The notes under the pieces were generated by a model. The model did not search any database. It saw only the letters and a list, made by a program, of their open reading frames with translations, and had not been told where the DNA came from. DNA of 64,000 bases from Tachypleus tridentatus (Eukaryota > Arthropoda > Merostomata > Xiphosura > Limulidae). The stretch covers positions 2,356,001-2,420,000 of the forward strand of contig NC_134831.1 in the NCBI RefSeq assembly GCF_004210375.1. Reading direction: 5' to 3'. Within the stretch, counting starts at the first letter, position 1, and every line of letters begins with the position of its first letter. A program made the position numbers and the translations under genes. Shown here one piece after another: positions 45,501 through 58,004 of this stretch.

Positions 45501-46405
45501 CATTCCGTCACTCTAAGAAACCCAATATCGTGCTTTTTATTTGTCCTTGTCCAAGGTGAAGGGTGGAATTCCACAAAACCGGTACAACTAGATGGATCGA
45601 ATGATGGATTGAGATTCATATCTTTTTAACATTGGTTGTTATGTTAGCTAACGATCAAATTGATAGACGACTAGGGTGTAAAATCAATGTACACAAAATA
45701 GCTGTTTTACTCCTCTGTTCCTTCAAGAAAATATGTTTTAAAAATATCAGCAAGTAAAGTCTAGTTGCTATTAACATTTAAAGGTGTGTCACCACTTCAT
45801 TATCCAGCTGAGGAACATGTTGTTTGGAAGTGATTTCTGTTGTAACCCACACGTTTAAGGAAGAGAATAGTGACACTAATTAAATTGAGCTGCTTAAGAA
45901 GAAGCATTTATTTAAATGTACCAGAATGGAAATATTAAAACAAAAACCAATAAAACTACAGCTGTTGTTATGATTATGGAAAGTAGGTGGCGCTTCCTGC
46001 AGTCAGAGATCATGTTTTCATTTTAGACTAAGTAATTTTCATTATCATGTTATTCTAGTCTTACACAATAAGTATTAAGTACTTAACTGTACTTCTGAAA
46101 TGAATGTAAGTACAAGCTGGAGTGCTTCGTTCCTTGGATGGACGCTATGCAAATTCACGATTTATGAAAGGTTATCTTAGGACATGAAAACTTGCGTCCC
46201 TTATACGTAATTATAGAAAATGCAAAAAAAACCATAAAAACTGCGAAACATAAAATATGAAACCGAAAATATCCATGTATTCCCGCATTGACATAACAAA
46301 CCTTCATGCCAAATTTGGTAAAGATTCATCAATAGGAGGTCGAAAGTGGTAAAAAACGCTCATACAAACCTCAAAATGCAAACCAAAAATTTGCATGTTA
46401 CCAGG

Positions 46406-46672
46406 CCTGGCATATCGAGGTTATTGGGGCGCTCGACTCGTAATCTCAGGGTCGCGGGTTCGAATTTCTATCACACCAAACATGTTCGTCCTTCCAATTG
46501 TGGGGGCATTATAAAATGAGAATCAATCCCATTATCCGTCGGCAAAAGAGTAGCCCAAGAGTTTGCGGTGGGTGGTGATGACTAGTTGCTTTTCCTCTAG
46601 TCTTACACTGCTAAATTAGAGAAGGCTAGCGCAGATAGCATTTGTATAGCTTTGACCGAAATTCATAAAGAA
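46406..46672 (+). repeat. SINE A
   Basis: The head GGCCTGGCATATCGAGG with CTCGACTCGTAATCTCAGGGTCGCGGGTTCGAATT is well preserved. The body is complete and the tail ends CCGAAATTCATAAAGAAAG. Confidence 0.9.
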
Positions 46673-46674
46673 AG

Positions 46675-47145
46675 ATACAAATTTTCTGTGAACTTTCATA
46701 ACAATTTTGGTGAAGATCCGTCGACACTCTGTGAAGTAGTTACATGAACATACAACGGATGGAACTGTTATATTTATACAGATTCGATCATCGTTTAAAG
46801 CTAAGACTACTTCCTCCATATTTCTATGAGCTTAGTACAAATCAAATCGCATCATCTGGCAAATAGTTTATTATCGTTTACTAAGCCACCTATTTAACCA
46901 ATACTTTATGAAATCCTTGCGAGGAGAATTGTAATCTATAGTTAGGATTTTGAATTTTTTATATGAAAATATATCAATATATGTAAATAATACAAGTGTA
47001 TTGAGGACTATATAAGTACGTATTAATTCAAACAAGTGTCTACGTTTAATAGTAAATGGAGATAGAGAGTCCTAGTATATAATCCATGTGATATAATGAC
47101 AATTAAACATTATACAGGAAATAAAGATTTCTCGATACACTCGAT
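46675..47145. other. AT-rich DNA, nothing recognised
   Basis: No repeat or coding signal was seen. Confidence 0.4.
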
Positions 47146-47149
47146 ACAC

Positions 47150-47360
47150 GCGCTAAACATGCTCGCCCTCCCAGCCGTGGGGGCGTATAATGTGACGGTC
47201 AATCCCACTATTCGTTGGTAAAAGAGTAGCCCAAGATTTGGCGGTGGGTGGTGATGACTAGTTGCCTTCCCTCTTGTCTTACACTGCTAAATTAGGGACG
47301 GCTAGCACAGATATCCCTCGAGTAGCTTTGTGCGAATTTTAAAACAGACAAACAAGCGTG
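47150..47360 (+). repeat. SINE A lacking the tRNA head
   Basis: It begins CTAAACATGCTCGCCC, just after where the head would end, and then runs close to consensus to the tail AAACAGACAAACAAG. This is typical of 5' truncation. Confidence 0.88.
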
Positions 47361-47379
47361 CGTTTTTCTTATAGCAAAG

Positions 47380-47572
47380 TCATATCAGGCTATCTACCGT
47401 GTCCACCGAGTGAAAACAAACCCCTGAGTTTTGCGTTGTAAATCTGAAGACTTACCGCTGTGTCAGCGGAGAACGTTTATTTTATAGCAAAACCATATTG
47501 GACTATCTATTTTGTTCACTATAGGGAACTGAACTCAGGTTCAAGCGTTTCTTGAACCTAGACGTACGGCTG
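47380..47572 (-). repeat. Two SINE C-like heads in a row
   Basis: The first (about 47380-47478) contains CCTGAGTTTTGCGTTGTAAATC. The second (about 47482-47572) contains GGACTATCTATTTTGTTCAC and a degraded head. Both are antisense. Confidence 0.55.
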
Positions 47573-47597
47573 TCTGTTATAGCAGTGTCATAATCAA

Positions 47598-47725
47598 TAT
47601 GTCTCTCAGTGGCACAACGGCATGTCTGAGGACTCGCACCACTAAAAATCAGGTTTCTATACCCACGGTGGACAGAGCACAGATAGTCCACTGTGTAGCT
47701 TTGTCTTTCGTTCAAAACAATCATA
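47598..47725 (+). repeat. SINE B
   Basis: CTCTCAGTGGCACAACGGCATGTC, then GGTTTCTATACCCACGGTGGAC, and a tail ending GTAGCTTTGTCTTTCG. Confidence 0.88.
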
Positions 47726-48021
47726 TCGATACAGCAAAGAACATACAATATTGTTAAACTGGCCCGATAACCCTATTGCCAAGGATAATGTAGAGATCCC
47801 GTAATGAGATATAAAGGATATAAGTATCTTGTCGTTAACACGACTTATTATCTCGTCTTATGAGATATTACAGGAAGAAAATGATTTGATATTTCGAGAG
47901 CATGAGATGATAAGCCGTGCATGTCATTTTTCTTCTCAGTGTCCCCATCTTCCCCTGGTTCCATAGCCCGAAGTTTGGTGGACTTTTTATTCAGCAAGTT
48001 CGAAATTTTCTTACACAACAC

Positions 48022-48140
48022 TCCCCCTCTGAGACAGTGGTAAGTCTACGGATTTACAACGCTAAAATTAAGGGCTCGATTCCCCTGGGTAGACACAGCA
48101 GATAGCCCGATGTAGCTTCGTTGCAGGAAGAGAAAACACT
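48022..48140 (+). repeat. SINE C, best copy
   Basis: ACTCCCCCTCTGAGACAGTGGTAAGTCTACGG begins it. The central part reads ACAACGCTAAAATTAAGGGCTCGATTCCCC and the tail reads CAGCAGATAGCCCGATGTAGC. The head is related to family B but the tail is distinct. Confidence 0.78.
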
Positions 48141-48237
48141 TTACACAACCTTAAAATATAAATAGTAAGGAGACATGAAAAATATGTGTATGTGTGTGTG
48201 TCATTGTACTTTGTTGCATATAGTGAGAGTTCTCCTC

Positions 48238-48345
48238 CTTTACAGCTACATCAATAACTTTTTAGGGCTTATAATGTTAAATATCAGGTTTCGATACTCG
48301 CGGATGGCAGAGAAAAGAAAGCTCATTTTGTAGGGCTGTGCTTAA
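48238..48345 (+). repeat. SINE B, degenerate
   Basis: TTATAATGTTAAATATCAGGTTTCGATACTCG and the tail TTTTGTAGGGCTGTGCTTAACAAAAC. The 5' head is poorly kept. Confidence 0.65.
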
Positions 48346-48544
48346 CAAAACAATATCGATATAATTATGAAATTATTAGTTGATTATTATATTTAGGTTG
48401 TCAATCTGTTTCTTTATCAGAGAAATGTACATAATGTGTTAGTCGAGATTTTGACGTCACATTTTGACAACTGATATTTATTATTGAAGTAGCTGCGCTG
48501 ATAATAATATAACACAAATTTACAAACGCTCAGAAACAGAAAAC

Positions 48545-48800
48545 CATGTTTGTTCGTTTCTTTACAGAAGTTCGTGCAAACTTCTTCAAGGGTTATCGTG
48601 GCTGGTCTTCCCTAATTTATAGATGATATATTAAAGGGAACTCAACTCGTTAACACTATCCACCTCTAACACTTGAGCTACTTTTTGCCAACGAAAATTG
48701 AAATTGACCGTCGCCTTATAACTTTCTCAAGGCTTTTGAGATCATATCTCGCAGATTGCTAATTGAATGCCTTAACCATTTGGCCATATCAAGTTTCAAG
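48545..48800 (-). repeat. SINE A, old copy
   Basis: The tail TTTACAGAAGTTCGTGCAAAC, body GGTCTTCCCTAATTTATAG and head CCTTAACCATTTGGCCATATC can be followed, with many changes. Confidence 0.75.
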
Positions 48801-49333
48801 CAGTTCTTTACGTCTGATCAAATTAAATTTCTTTTAGGAAAAAAAAAGTGCATTCAATTATTCTAACAAATATTGGGGGGAGGGGTAAGCATTTTCATTA
48901 AGAGAGGAGAATACCAGACATTCTACATAGTTCATCGTATAACAAACAAACAAAATACACGAACAAAAATTTTAGGGCTCAAACCATATGTAACAGTCTT
49001 CTGTGTAGGTAGCTCTACTAAATTGCTTGTAAATAACTATTGGTAATTGCAGGGCCACCGCGACAAAGTACCAGGCCCCATACAATGTATATATATTAAA
49101 ATAAGTGGCTCTAATTAATTTGAACTTTGAGAAAATATTTTTAGAAGATTGAACAGTCAATGGAGCTGTAATTGGAATTCTGAGAGCAGTTCACACGTTA
49201 AGATATATTGCTGGTGAATACGTTTCTGTAACTAAAGTCCAGAATTCTAAAATCTGACTTCACTCCTTGAGCACTGGTTAAGTTTATGCGAGACTTCGCC
49301 AATTTATTGTGTTCATTCTGAATTGTCACCATT

Positions 49334-49460
49334 TCACCAAGTGGCACAGCAATATGTCTGCGGACACTTATAACGCTAAAAAGCGAGTTTCGATACCCCT
49401 GATAGGCAGAGCAAAGATAGCCCTTTGTGTAGCTTTGTGCTCAAATCCACACAAACATTT
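49334..49460 (+). repeat. SINE B
   Basis: ACCAAGTGGCACAGCAATATGTCTGCGG, then GCGAGTTTCGATACCCCTG, and the tail GTAGCTTTGTGCTCAAATCCAC. Confidence 0.88.
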
Positions 49461-49891
49461 TAAATTAATGTAATATCACGCGGAAATTCAAACATTTACA
49501 TGTTGTCAAACCTATATCCCAATGTTAGAAACGTGCATTACACTATAAAGTAAAGTAGAAACAAAGGAGTTTCGAACCGTTGTAATGAGAGGTCCATCCT
49601 CGTGTTCTTAACAAGACGGTTGAGATTAGTCTCCAGTGTTTCTGGAACAAATTATACATTGTTTTTCTTCAGTTATAATATTTTTGTCATAGCATCTTTA
49701 ATACCATTTTCTCCAGATTGAAGAAGAGTTTGTCATATGTCAATGACTAAATTACTAGCAACTGTAATTGTCATAGCTGAGCTCTTCGTTTGACTATTGA
49801 CTCGAATTAATTGTACAAGTACATCATATCAAACCCCTACTGTTGTTACACTTCTCTATATAAGCACGTCATACCAAACAAAAATAGTACA

Positions 49892-50017
49892 CATTCTTTG
49901 TTTGAAGTGAACTACAAAGCAACACAATGGGCTATCTGTATTCTTCCCACTACGGGTATCGAAACCCGGTTTATAGCATTGTAAGTCCGTAGACATACCG
50001 CTATGCTACTGGGGGGG
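49892..50017 (-). repeat. SINE B, full length
   Basis: AACACAATGGGCTATCTGTATTC, then GGGTATCGAAACCCGG, and a head ending CCGCTATGCTACTGGGGGGGC. Confidence 0.9.
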
Positions 50018-50447
50018 CATACATTCTTTAAAGAAAACTGAAGCATAGTTTCGACTAACAGCCTCACAAAATACAAGGATTAAAAAATACCACGTTCTTT
50101 AATTGCACCGACTTCAATACGTTATGTTTACTTTCCCTATTTGCACTGTTATTCTATTCCTTACCCTGGTAAGCTTCAGTCGTAATTTTATATTCAACGA
50201 GCTCTTAAGGGTGACTTTTGGTACTAAAGTTATGCTGTCCTCAACATTAAAAAAAGAAGTGAATATTTAATGTTATTTAAACGACAGTTACCCTTAATGA
50301 CTACATTCGTCCACCATTATAAAACAACACTTCTTACCCTAAATCTATACAACAGTTAATTACTTTGAGAGCTTATTCTCAGAGCATTTGCTTTAGCTCA
50401 GTCTAAATTTTAGTGTGGAAATAATGGCTACTTGTCTCGTTATTTAT

Positions 50448-50702
50448 GATTGTTTATTTTTAAATTTCGCGCAAAGCTAGCCGTTCCTAATTTAGCAGTG
50501 TAAGAATAGAGGGAAAGTAGCTAGTCATCACCACCCATTCCCAGCTCTTGGATTACTCTTTTATCAACAAATAATGTGATTGACCGTAACATTATAACGC
50601 CCCCACGACTGAAAGGGCGAGCATGTTTGGTGCGACGGGATTCAAACCCACGACCCTCAGATTACGAGTCGGTCTCTTAAGCACCTGGCCATGCCGGGCC
50701 CG
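50448..50702 (-). repeat. SINE A with target-site duplication
   Basis: Near-consensus copy with a short body deletion after GCAAAGCTAG. CGTTATTTAT occurs on both sides (about 50437-50446 and 50701-50710). Confidence 0.9.
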
Positions 50703-51239
50703 TTATTTATTAACACAAGAATTTGCCCATTGATGAATGAATCAATCTTTGCCATCAATTACACCTGAGCTTAAACATTTTTGTTTCCATGGTGACTTAA
50801 GCTATCAAAAATTCCACGAAAATCTTCATTTTCTTTTACCTTCGAAATTCATAACTTTTGTAGTTATCTTATTACTCATGCCTGTCAAAAGCTGCATTTC
50901 AATTTCAATTGAAGTATGAACGTGGTTATGTACTGTAGAACTCGCTTTAAACAGGAATTCTAATTAAGATTCATTACCTAATGCATTTCGTATTTAAACT
51001 GCCTTGAATGACAGTCTTTATCACTCGACTGCATTTTATGGTTATCAAAATAATTTACAAAATCAATAGAACACTGCATATACTTTTAAAGGATTCAACA
51101 GCCACTGACACGAAACATTATGTATAAAACTGTTTTCGGTTGTTTTTTTCTAATGGCAATCATCTAAACATCGCCTTGTTGGGCCGAAAAATAATTCCTT
51201 TCAGTTGTACACTTTCACTGTTTACTAAAGTATTGTGTA

Positions 51240-51345
51240 CAGTGACTCAGAAGTAAGTCTGAAGGCTTAAAACACTTAAAATTGAGCTTCGATACCCCAC
51301 TACTGCACAGATAATACATTTTATAGTTTGAGCTTAATAACAAAC
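51240..51345 (+). repeat. SINE B, degenerate
   Basis: GTGACTCAGAAGTAAGTCTGAAGG, then GAGCTTCGATACCCC, and a weak tail. Confidence 0.6.
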
Positions 51346-52254
51346 AGAACACTGAAACATCTGTTTTGAGCTGTTCCACGCACGTTTTATTTATGACAGT
51401 TTCCCTACCATAGAACGTTTGTGCACGTTTATATTTTAGAACTTCTTGCTAGCTGCTGCTGGTGCCCTTTACTTACAAGTTTCCTCGCAAGGGAACACTT
51501 GTATATGTTTGTGGTTTACTAACGTATTTCTTACCAGCTGTTCCAAACATGCTTTATTTATAACGGTTTCGTCACCATGGAATGGTTGATTATACTTGTT
51601 TATTTTATTGTTGAATGTATTATCACCGCTGTTTTTGTGATGTAATTGTCTCGTACGTGTAATAATATGATATTCAGTAATAGTTACAGATATGTCAAAC
51701 TGGTGGCTGGGTGGTCTGTCAGACAGTAACCTAAAATACATCAAATAAATGAAAATAATTATCGCTTATCTAATACATGAAATAAACATGTTTCAAAGTT
51801 AGTAATTCGATGTTATGAATAAAATTAAGCTGATGTCTACATTTCTGTTTATCGAATTGATACAACAAATTAAATATCCTGATGATAAACGTATTAAAGT
51901 ATGAAGTGTACGGTTACAAAAACCAAATGAATCAAGAACTTTATGGTTGGTACATTACGTTCCCACTGCTTAAAGATATCCATCTCTTCTTGTCTCGATG
52001 TTCCAGATTGCCACAGTTTCTGGAATAATTATCTTACTAATTGCCATTGATCAAAATATCCTTCGACCATTATACGGTTTACAGTTTAAGAATTCAAAAT
52101 CGATTCGAATTTGTTCAAGTATGAACTTCTCAAACTGTATTACTGTGGGACCTGCAAAAAAGAGGTTGAAATGTAGAACCACCTATTGTCGATTGGTTGA
52201 GGTTCTTCTCTTCTGTGTTGTTCCAAAGAGAATGAATTGGAATAATTGGGATAA

Positions 52255-52362
52255 CAAGATAGCTATACATTGGGCTATCTGTGCTCTGTCCCAAACAGGT
52301 GTCGAAACCAAGTTTCTGGCGTTTTAAAACTGTAGACGTACCGCTTTGTCATAGGAGGGCAA
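52255..52362 (-). repeat. SINE B
   Basis: CATTGGGCTATCTGTGCTCTGTCCC, then GGTGTCGAAACCAAG, and a head ending CCGCTTTGTCATAGGAGGGC. Confidence 0.82.
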
Positions 52363-52379
52363 CGAAGTAGCCACAGAGC

Positions 52380-53450
52380 CAATAGTATCAAATTAATTCT
52401 ATAAGTAGTGGCAATGTTTCAACATTAAATTCTTCACAAAAGGACTTTTATTATCAGTTTTATTTAATATAATATGAAGTGACAAGAATGCGTCGTACGT
52501 GATGTCGGAATACTATAAGGTTTTGTAATGCTTGGTTATTTATATAGTATATAGAGCGAAAAATAATTGTGTCTTGGGATTCTAACTAATTCACCAATAT
52601 ATATATGTATGTTCCTTTTATATTTTGTTCGGTGTTTTCTAAACTTATGAAAAGGCACCTACTTTTTAAAGTTATATGATTATTATTCCAAAATACTTTT
52701 TAAAGCTAGCTTCTAGAAATCATCAATATAGGCGAGGAAAATGATGCAGGAAGTGTTTTAATTCTTATAAAGAAAGGTATAATAAAAGATTTTTATTCTA
52801 ATTAGCATATCACTTAATACATTTTGTGTACTGTAAACGCTTAACATTAGAAACATTATCATATTATTATTAGCTCAGCTTAAATCTACCCATAAATTAT
52901 CGCATGCTAAGCCTAACGTTACTCATATAATGAGGTTTTTATTTTATAATTAGAAATATTATTCACATAAAATTAGTTACATTTATGTCTCTGATTATTA
53001 ATTATAAATCATTTAGTAGTTAATGCAAGAGAAGAAGAATTACGTAATTATGTAACTAAATTGTAGATTCCAAAAATTATTTCCAAAGCGAAAGAATTAG
53101 GCTTAAGTCGTACCTTTACATTTCTCAAAAATATATATAGCAGAAATTCCTGAGTTGGTTATATTTTTCGAATACGAACGTCCGTGTTTATGGAAATCGT
53201 CAACAAATTTATTATGATTATTCTGAATGTTTTGAATCTTCTGTTACGCACGTATTGGACGGAACACCTTCTTGGATTTAATGGTGTTAAGTAATAATTG
53301 TGGCAGAGATTGACGGCTACCGTCTCCGAATCCCGAATAAGAAATATTGTTGAATTATTTCCAGAAACATTTTAGTTTGTCTCTAGGTATTTAGGGGAAT
53401 TATAAGATGCCTTTTGACTTGTATTTGAATTTCCCTAAAGGGCTGATCAA
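52380..53450. other. AT-rich DNA, nothing recognised
   Basis: No repeat family or coding exon was recognised. Confidence 0.4.
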
Positions 53451-53457
53451 GTTTGAC

Positions 53458-53665
53458 TGTTTGTTTTGTTTTAAGTTTCGCGCAAAGCTATATGAGGGTT
53501 TTATGCGCTAGTCGTCCCTAATTTAGCAGTGTAAGACTAGAGGAAGGCAGCTAGTCATTACTACCCACCGCCAGCTCTTAGGCTACTTTTTTACTAACGA
53601 GTAGTGGGAATGACCATCACCTTATAACGCCTCCAGGGCTCAAAGGGCGACCATGTTTGGTGTGA
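53458..53665 (-). repeat. SINE A lacking the tRNA head
   Basis: Tail GTTTTAAGTTTCGCGCAAAGC and body are present down to GACCATGTTTGGTGTGACG, where the copy ends before the B box. Confidence 0.85.
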
Positions 53666-53932
53666 CGATCAATTTTGAAATTAAAATATTTTAAGCTAGT
53701 TTCTTAGCGAGTAGTCAGTTTTCTAATAAACATGCAAACGATTCAAAGAGAAAAATGAACTGTATGGTATAAACGTATGCAGAAACCTTCGATATTTCAA
53801 ATTAGGATAAAACAACAATCTTAAAAGTTTCATGAGACGAAAGAATAGAGTAACACATAATTAAAAGTTGTAAAATTAGGTTTGTTGTTTTGTGAATATG
53901 GAACACCTATCGTTTTGAGGAGTGGGATTAAT

Positions 53933-54144
53933 TCAGACATAAAGAACCATACGAGTTTCAATTGCAGGAAGCATGAAGACGTCATTAGGATGAACGTCAG
54001 TGTAAGCTATCATGCTGAACACGTATCTTGAACCAAGTCTGATAGCTTCTGTTATTTCTTCACTAGTATGAATAAATCCGTTAACACAATACAATGTTCT
54101 TTTTTCTTCTTTCTCTAGGTTTAACTTTCGTGTTTTCAAATAGC
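53933..54144 (-). CDS. Terminal exon of an unrecognised protein
   Basis: The exon begins after ACTGAAG and completes a Gly codon split across the intron from the exon at 54604-54416. This phase agreement supports a real gene. It encodes GYLKTRKLNLEKEEKRTLYC, then VNGFIHTSEEITEAIRLGSR and YVFSMIAYTDVHPNDVFM, ends in TRMVLYV and stops at 53933. There is no hydrophobic helix or low-complexity stretch. I do not recognise the family. The upstream pyrimidine tract is weak. It lies on the same strand as the receptor and ends about 14 kb before the first receptor exon seen. Confidence 0.55.
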
Positions 54145-54415
54145 CTTCAGTAACGCGACAAGATTACCACAGCTGTATTTTATCAGATTAGGACATAAAT
54201 AACAAATCGTGACATGAGTACAGAACCTTTATGACTGAACATACTTTAACTGTGTTAAGAAAATGAAACTAAAGATCACGATTTGACCCCAGAACTTTTA
54301 CATCTTATTCCATTTCAATAATGTTAAAAATGAAGCTCAGGTTAATAAAGAAAATTAAAAGTTAAAAACACACCTAAAACAAACCAGTCTGATACACCAT
54401 CTCATATTAATTCAC

Positions 54416-54604
54416 CTTGTCTGTTTGAGAACTCTTCCCATAGTTTTTCAGACCAAACTTGGTCTTGGGACTTGGGGTAACCTGGGGGCGCCTTTGTATA
54501 TAGCGTTGTCCCCTGCCCAAAATCTACTAGTACGATTCCATGATCGCTGAATCCCAAATTGACATCATATTTTATGTTCCCATGTTCCCACACTCTTTCG
54601 AGAG
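54416..54604 (-). CDS. Internal exon of the same unrecognised protein
   Basis: A 189-bp exon between GTTTCCAG and the donor CAAG followed by GTGAAT. It leaves in phase 1 and the next exon restores the frame. The intron is only 271 bp. The product reads ALERVWEHGNIKYDVNLGF, then SDHGIVLVDFGQGTTLYTK and APPGYPKSQDQVWSEKLWEE. The mix of Trp, Gly and Pro looks like a folded globular domain. VDFGQGT contains a DFG triplet, but without other kinase motifs I would not read it as a kinase. Upstream exons were not located. Confidence 0.6.
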
Positions 54605-54659
54605 CCTGGAAACGCCAAGTGTGAAACTAACTCGTGTCTCCAGTCATAAGTCACTAGGA

Positions 54660-56040
54660 CTAAATGTGTCACACGTGTTCAGGTACTACGAAGAGGTATT
54701 TTAACAGGATTTGTTTTTGAGCACGAACTCCCCTTGGAGAAGCAACAGAAGTAAGTGGGACTAGCAAAAAAATCTTCATTGGTACTCTGGGGCCTTTGAA
54801 CTTGCGGCAAAGCGCAAGCATTTTACGCTAGTAAATATAATATGTAGTTTTCAACCATCACAAGAATCGTTGTAGCCACAAATCTCACGATAAAATTAAT
54901 ATCTTTGATCTAACCCATGTCATTTTCATTTCCGTTTATAGTGTATTACGTCATCCAGAACCCTATTAATTTTGGAACACTTCTTTCTACTAGTGTTAGT
55001 TTTATCAATTTCGAGTCTAACCATAATCCTCTACAACAGAAAAAACAAATTATTAGTAGCAAGGATATATATTTGACGAGTGATAAAATATTTAACTAAA
55101 ATATATATACTCACATTATCTAACTTTACTCTAAGCGTAGCTTTCTCTTCTTGTGAAAGATTTGGTTTTGTTTTATGTTGTTATTTACATTTTGGTTGAA
55201 ATTAAAAGAATAATAAGATACACATTACAGAATAATATATATAAATAAATTCAGTATAATAAAAGCAATATGCTCTAACCTCTTGAGAAAACTTAAGATG
55301 TTAAAGACAACATGTGGTCTCAAACGTGGTCTAAAAACGTTAGACAGATACATTAGAATAACTACTACAATAGTGCTATGAGAAACCTACGCGACCGGAA
55401 AGTGGGTTTTGGTTTCTGTTTGCTTACGTAACTTTTAAGTTACTACATAAAAATTGACTCCATTATGAATTTTTTAAACTCATATGCATCTTGTTTCTGT
55501 ATATTGAGGTTAATCGAAAAGTTCAATATATTATACCCATATACATTAAAGGACAGTAGAGTTTTCTTACGTTTACAGAAAGGAAAATAAGGTAACAATT
55601 CATTTCCAAACTTTCAATTATTTTAATCGAGGTATCTAGAGATAGAATTTGTTGACGGGTGGGTATACATTATTATGTATATATACAAGTTTTACATGTC
55701 AAATTGTATTAAAATATACAATAACAGTTGAGAATTCCAACTTACAATACTGCACATTTAAACTGCCAATACATCACTGGCCACAAAGGTTCTTGGTTTA
55801 AACACAATTCTTTAAAACTGCGAAAGAATGGCGAGACTAAATACGACTACCATAAACATGAAGCGACAATTTATTATAAACATTAACATAGTGGCGAATG
55901 TCGCTTCTGATGAGAAACACAGATTTTATCGAAATATAAAGAATATAAAATGTTCCAGTTATCTTTTAAGGAATTAACGTTACGTGGTTCTATAAAAACT
56001 CTAAACTCAGTGTTGTGTTTAGAAGAAGTATTTCAGTTAT
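54660..56040. other. AT-rich DNA, nothing recognised
   Basis: No further exons of the gene at 53933-54604 and no repeat family were recognised. Confidence 0.4.
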
Positions 56041-56052
56041 CTCTTAGGGTAA

Positions 56053-56413
56053 GATAAGGCCAACACCTTAAGTGATCAGTGAAATGCTTTTCATAAACAC
56101 AGCATTGGATGTGGAGTGTTATAGAACCAGTAAGGCCAACACCTTAAGTGATGACTGAAATGCTTCTCATAAACACAACATTGGATGTGGAGTGTTATAG
56201 AACCCGGTAAGGCCAACACCTTAAGTGATCACTGAAATGCTTCTCATAAACACAGCATTGGATGTGGAGTGTTATAGAACCAGGTAAGGCCAACACCTTA
56301 AGTGATCACTGAACTGCTTCTCATAAACACAACATTGGATGTAGAGTGTTATAGAACCAGGTAAGGCCAACACCTTAAGTGCTCACTGAAATACTTCTCA
56401 TAAACACCACACT
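56053..56413. repeat. 77-bp minisatellite, five copies
   Basis: Units begin AAGGCCAACACCTTAAGTG at 56056, 56132, 56209, 56286 and 56363. Nearly identical copies indicate recent amplification. Confidence 0.93.
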
Positions 56414-56594
56414 GAGAAAACCTAAATTGTGAAACATATTTCTTTTCTCAGTAGCTGGAACAAATAAAACATTAGGAAAATATATATTTAATTTTTTCCT
56501 TCCTCAGTAAGATTACAATAAACAACACCAGTGAGCTTTGAAAATTCTACCTTTCCTCGGTAGCTCTAACATTAACTAGAGTAATATTTAAGAG

Positions 56595-56872
56595 GGCCCG
56601 GCATGGCCTAGCGCGTTAAGGCGTGTACTTCGTAATCTGAGGGTCGCGGGTTCGCGCCAAACATGCTCGCCCTTTCAGCCGTGGGGGCGTTCTAATGTGA
56701 CGGTCAATCCCATTATTTGTTGGTAAAAGAGTAGCCCAAAAGTTGGCGATGGGTGGTGATGACTAGCTAGCTTCCCTCTAGTCTTACACTGCAAAAGTAG
56801 GGACAGTTAGCGCGGATAACTCCTGAGTAGCTTTGTGCGAAATTCAAACCAAACCAAACCAAACTTAACGAA
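56595..56872 (+). repeat. SINE A with a deletion across the B box
   Basis: The head GGGCCCGGCATGGCC and GGGTCGCGGGTTCG jump straight to CGCCAAACATGCTCG, removing the 3' half of the B box. The tail has a CAAAC repeat. Confidence 0.9.
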
Positions 56873-57452
56873 CAAATACCGAAACTAACTTTAAAACTCA
56901 CTGAGTTAGTTTAGTCGTGAATATACAAATAGATATTCTTACATAGAGCCCATTTAAACTGCATACTGTGTTACTGCAGTTTGGTCGTTGCGTTGTATTT
57001 TACTTCTAAACAATCTACTTGAATCTACCTTAATCTTAATTCTGTTTTGCATTAATTGAGTGAAAATCGACATCAAGAGAAATATAAAAAAATCGTTCAA
57101 AAAAACAAATATCTATAAAGCACGTGCGAGCTGGAAGTTAGAATAATGTAGCAAAATATTACAACTAAAAATAGCTGGATACTAGTTCTAAGTTTAAAAA
57201 AACTGAGTTACAAAGTTAATAACTCAATGCAGCACCTTTATCACGTAATAAACTTATAAGAAACCGTGAATGTCACCTCTATCAACTCCTCAAAGAGATT
57301 AGGAAAAGGGAAGTTTGCTCATTTTCTATATCTCCTGGTGTGACTTAATTCGTCTAAATCGACGTCACCACCTTCTGAGTAATAATAAAAGAAATGCTGT
57401 ATATAACTATGATACAGAATCTACATTATCACATTTAGACTAATGCCAAGAT

Positions 57453-57945
57453 ACACTCCATCTTATCAGGCATAGTTTTTATAAATACTCCATCCTAGCA
57501 GGCGAAGTTCTTATAAACACTCCATCCTATCAGACGTGGTTTTTATAAATACTCCATCCTAGCAGGCGAAGTTCTTAAAAACACTCCATCCTATCAGACG
57601 TAGTTTTTATAAATACTCCATCCTAGCAGGCGAAGTTCTTATAAACACTTCATCCTATAAGACGTAGTTTTTATAAATACTCCATCATAGCAGGCGAAAT
57701 TCTTATAAACACTCCATCCTATCAGACGTGTTTTTTTTTATAAATACTCCATCCTATCAGAAGTAGTTTTTACAAATACTCCATCCTATCAAACGTTGTT
57801 TTATAAATACTTCATTTTAGCAGACGAAGTTTTCATAAATACTCCATCCTATCAGACATAGTTTTTACAAATACTCCATCCTATAAGAAGTAGTTTTTTA
57901 CATATACTCCATCCTATGAGACGTAGTTTTCATAAATACTCTATC
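57453..57945. repeat. 32-bp minisatellite, about 15 copies, partly a 64-bp dimer
   Basis: The unit is ACTCCATCCTATCAGACG, then TAGTTTTTATAAAT. Between about 57480 and 57720 it alternates with a variant reading CTAGCAGGCGAAGTTCTTA, so the effective unit there is 64 bp. Confidence 0.93.
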
Positions 57946-58004
57946 TGGCCTTGTATTGTGTTTCACTGAAAAATAATAACATGTTTTGTTCAGTAGTTGA
58001 TATT

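Noticed and set aside
54416..54604. DFG triplet suggesting a protein kinase
   Set aside because: No Gly-rich loop, VAIK lysine, HRD or APE motif is seen around it. The triplet alone is not evidence.
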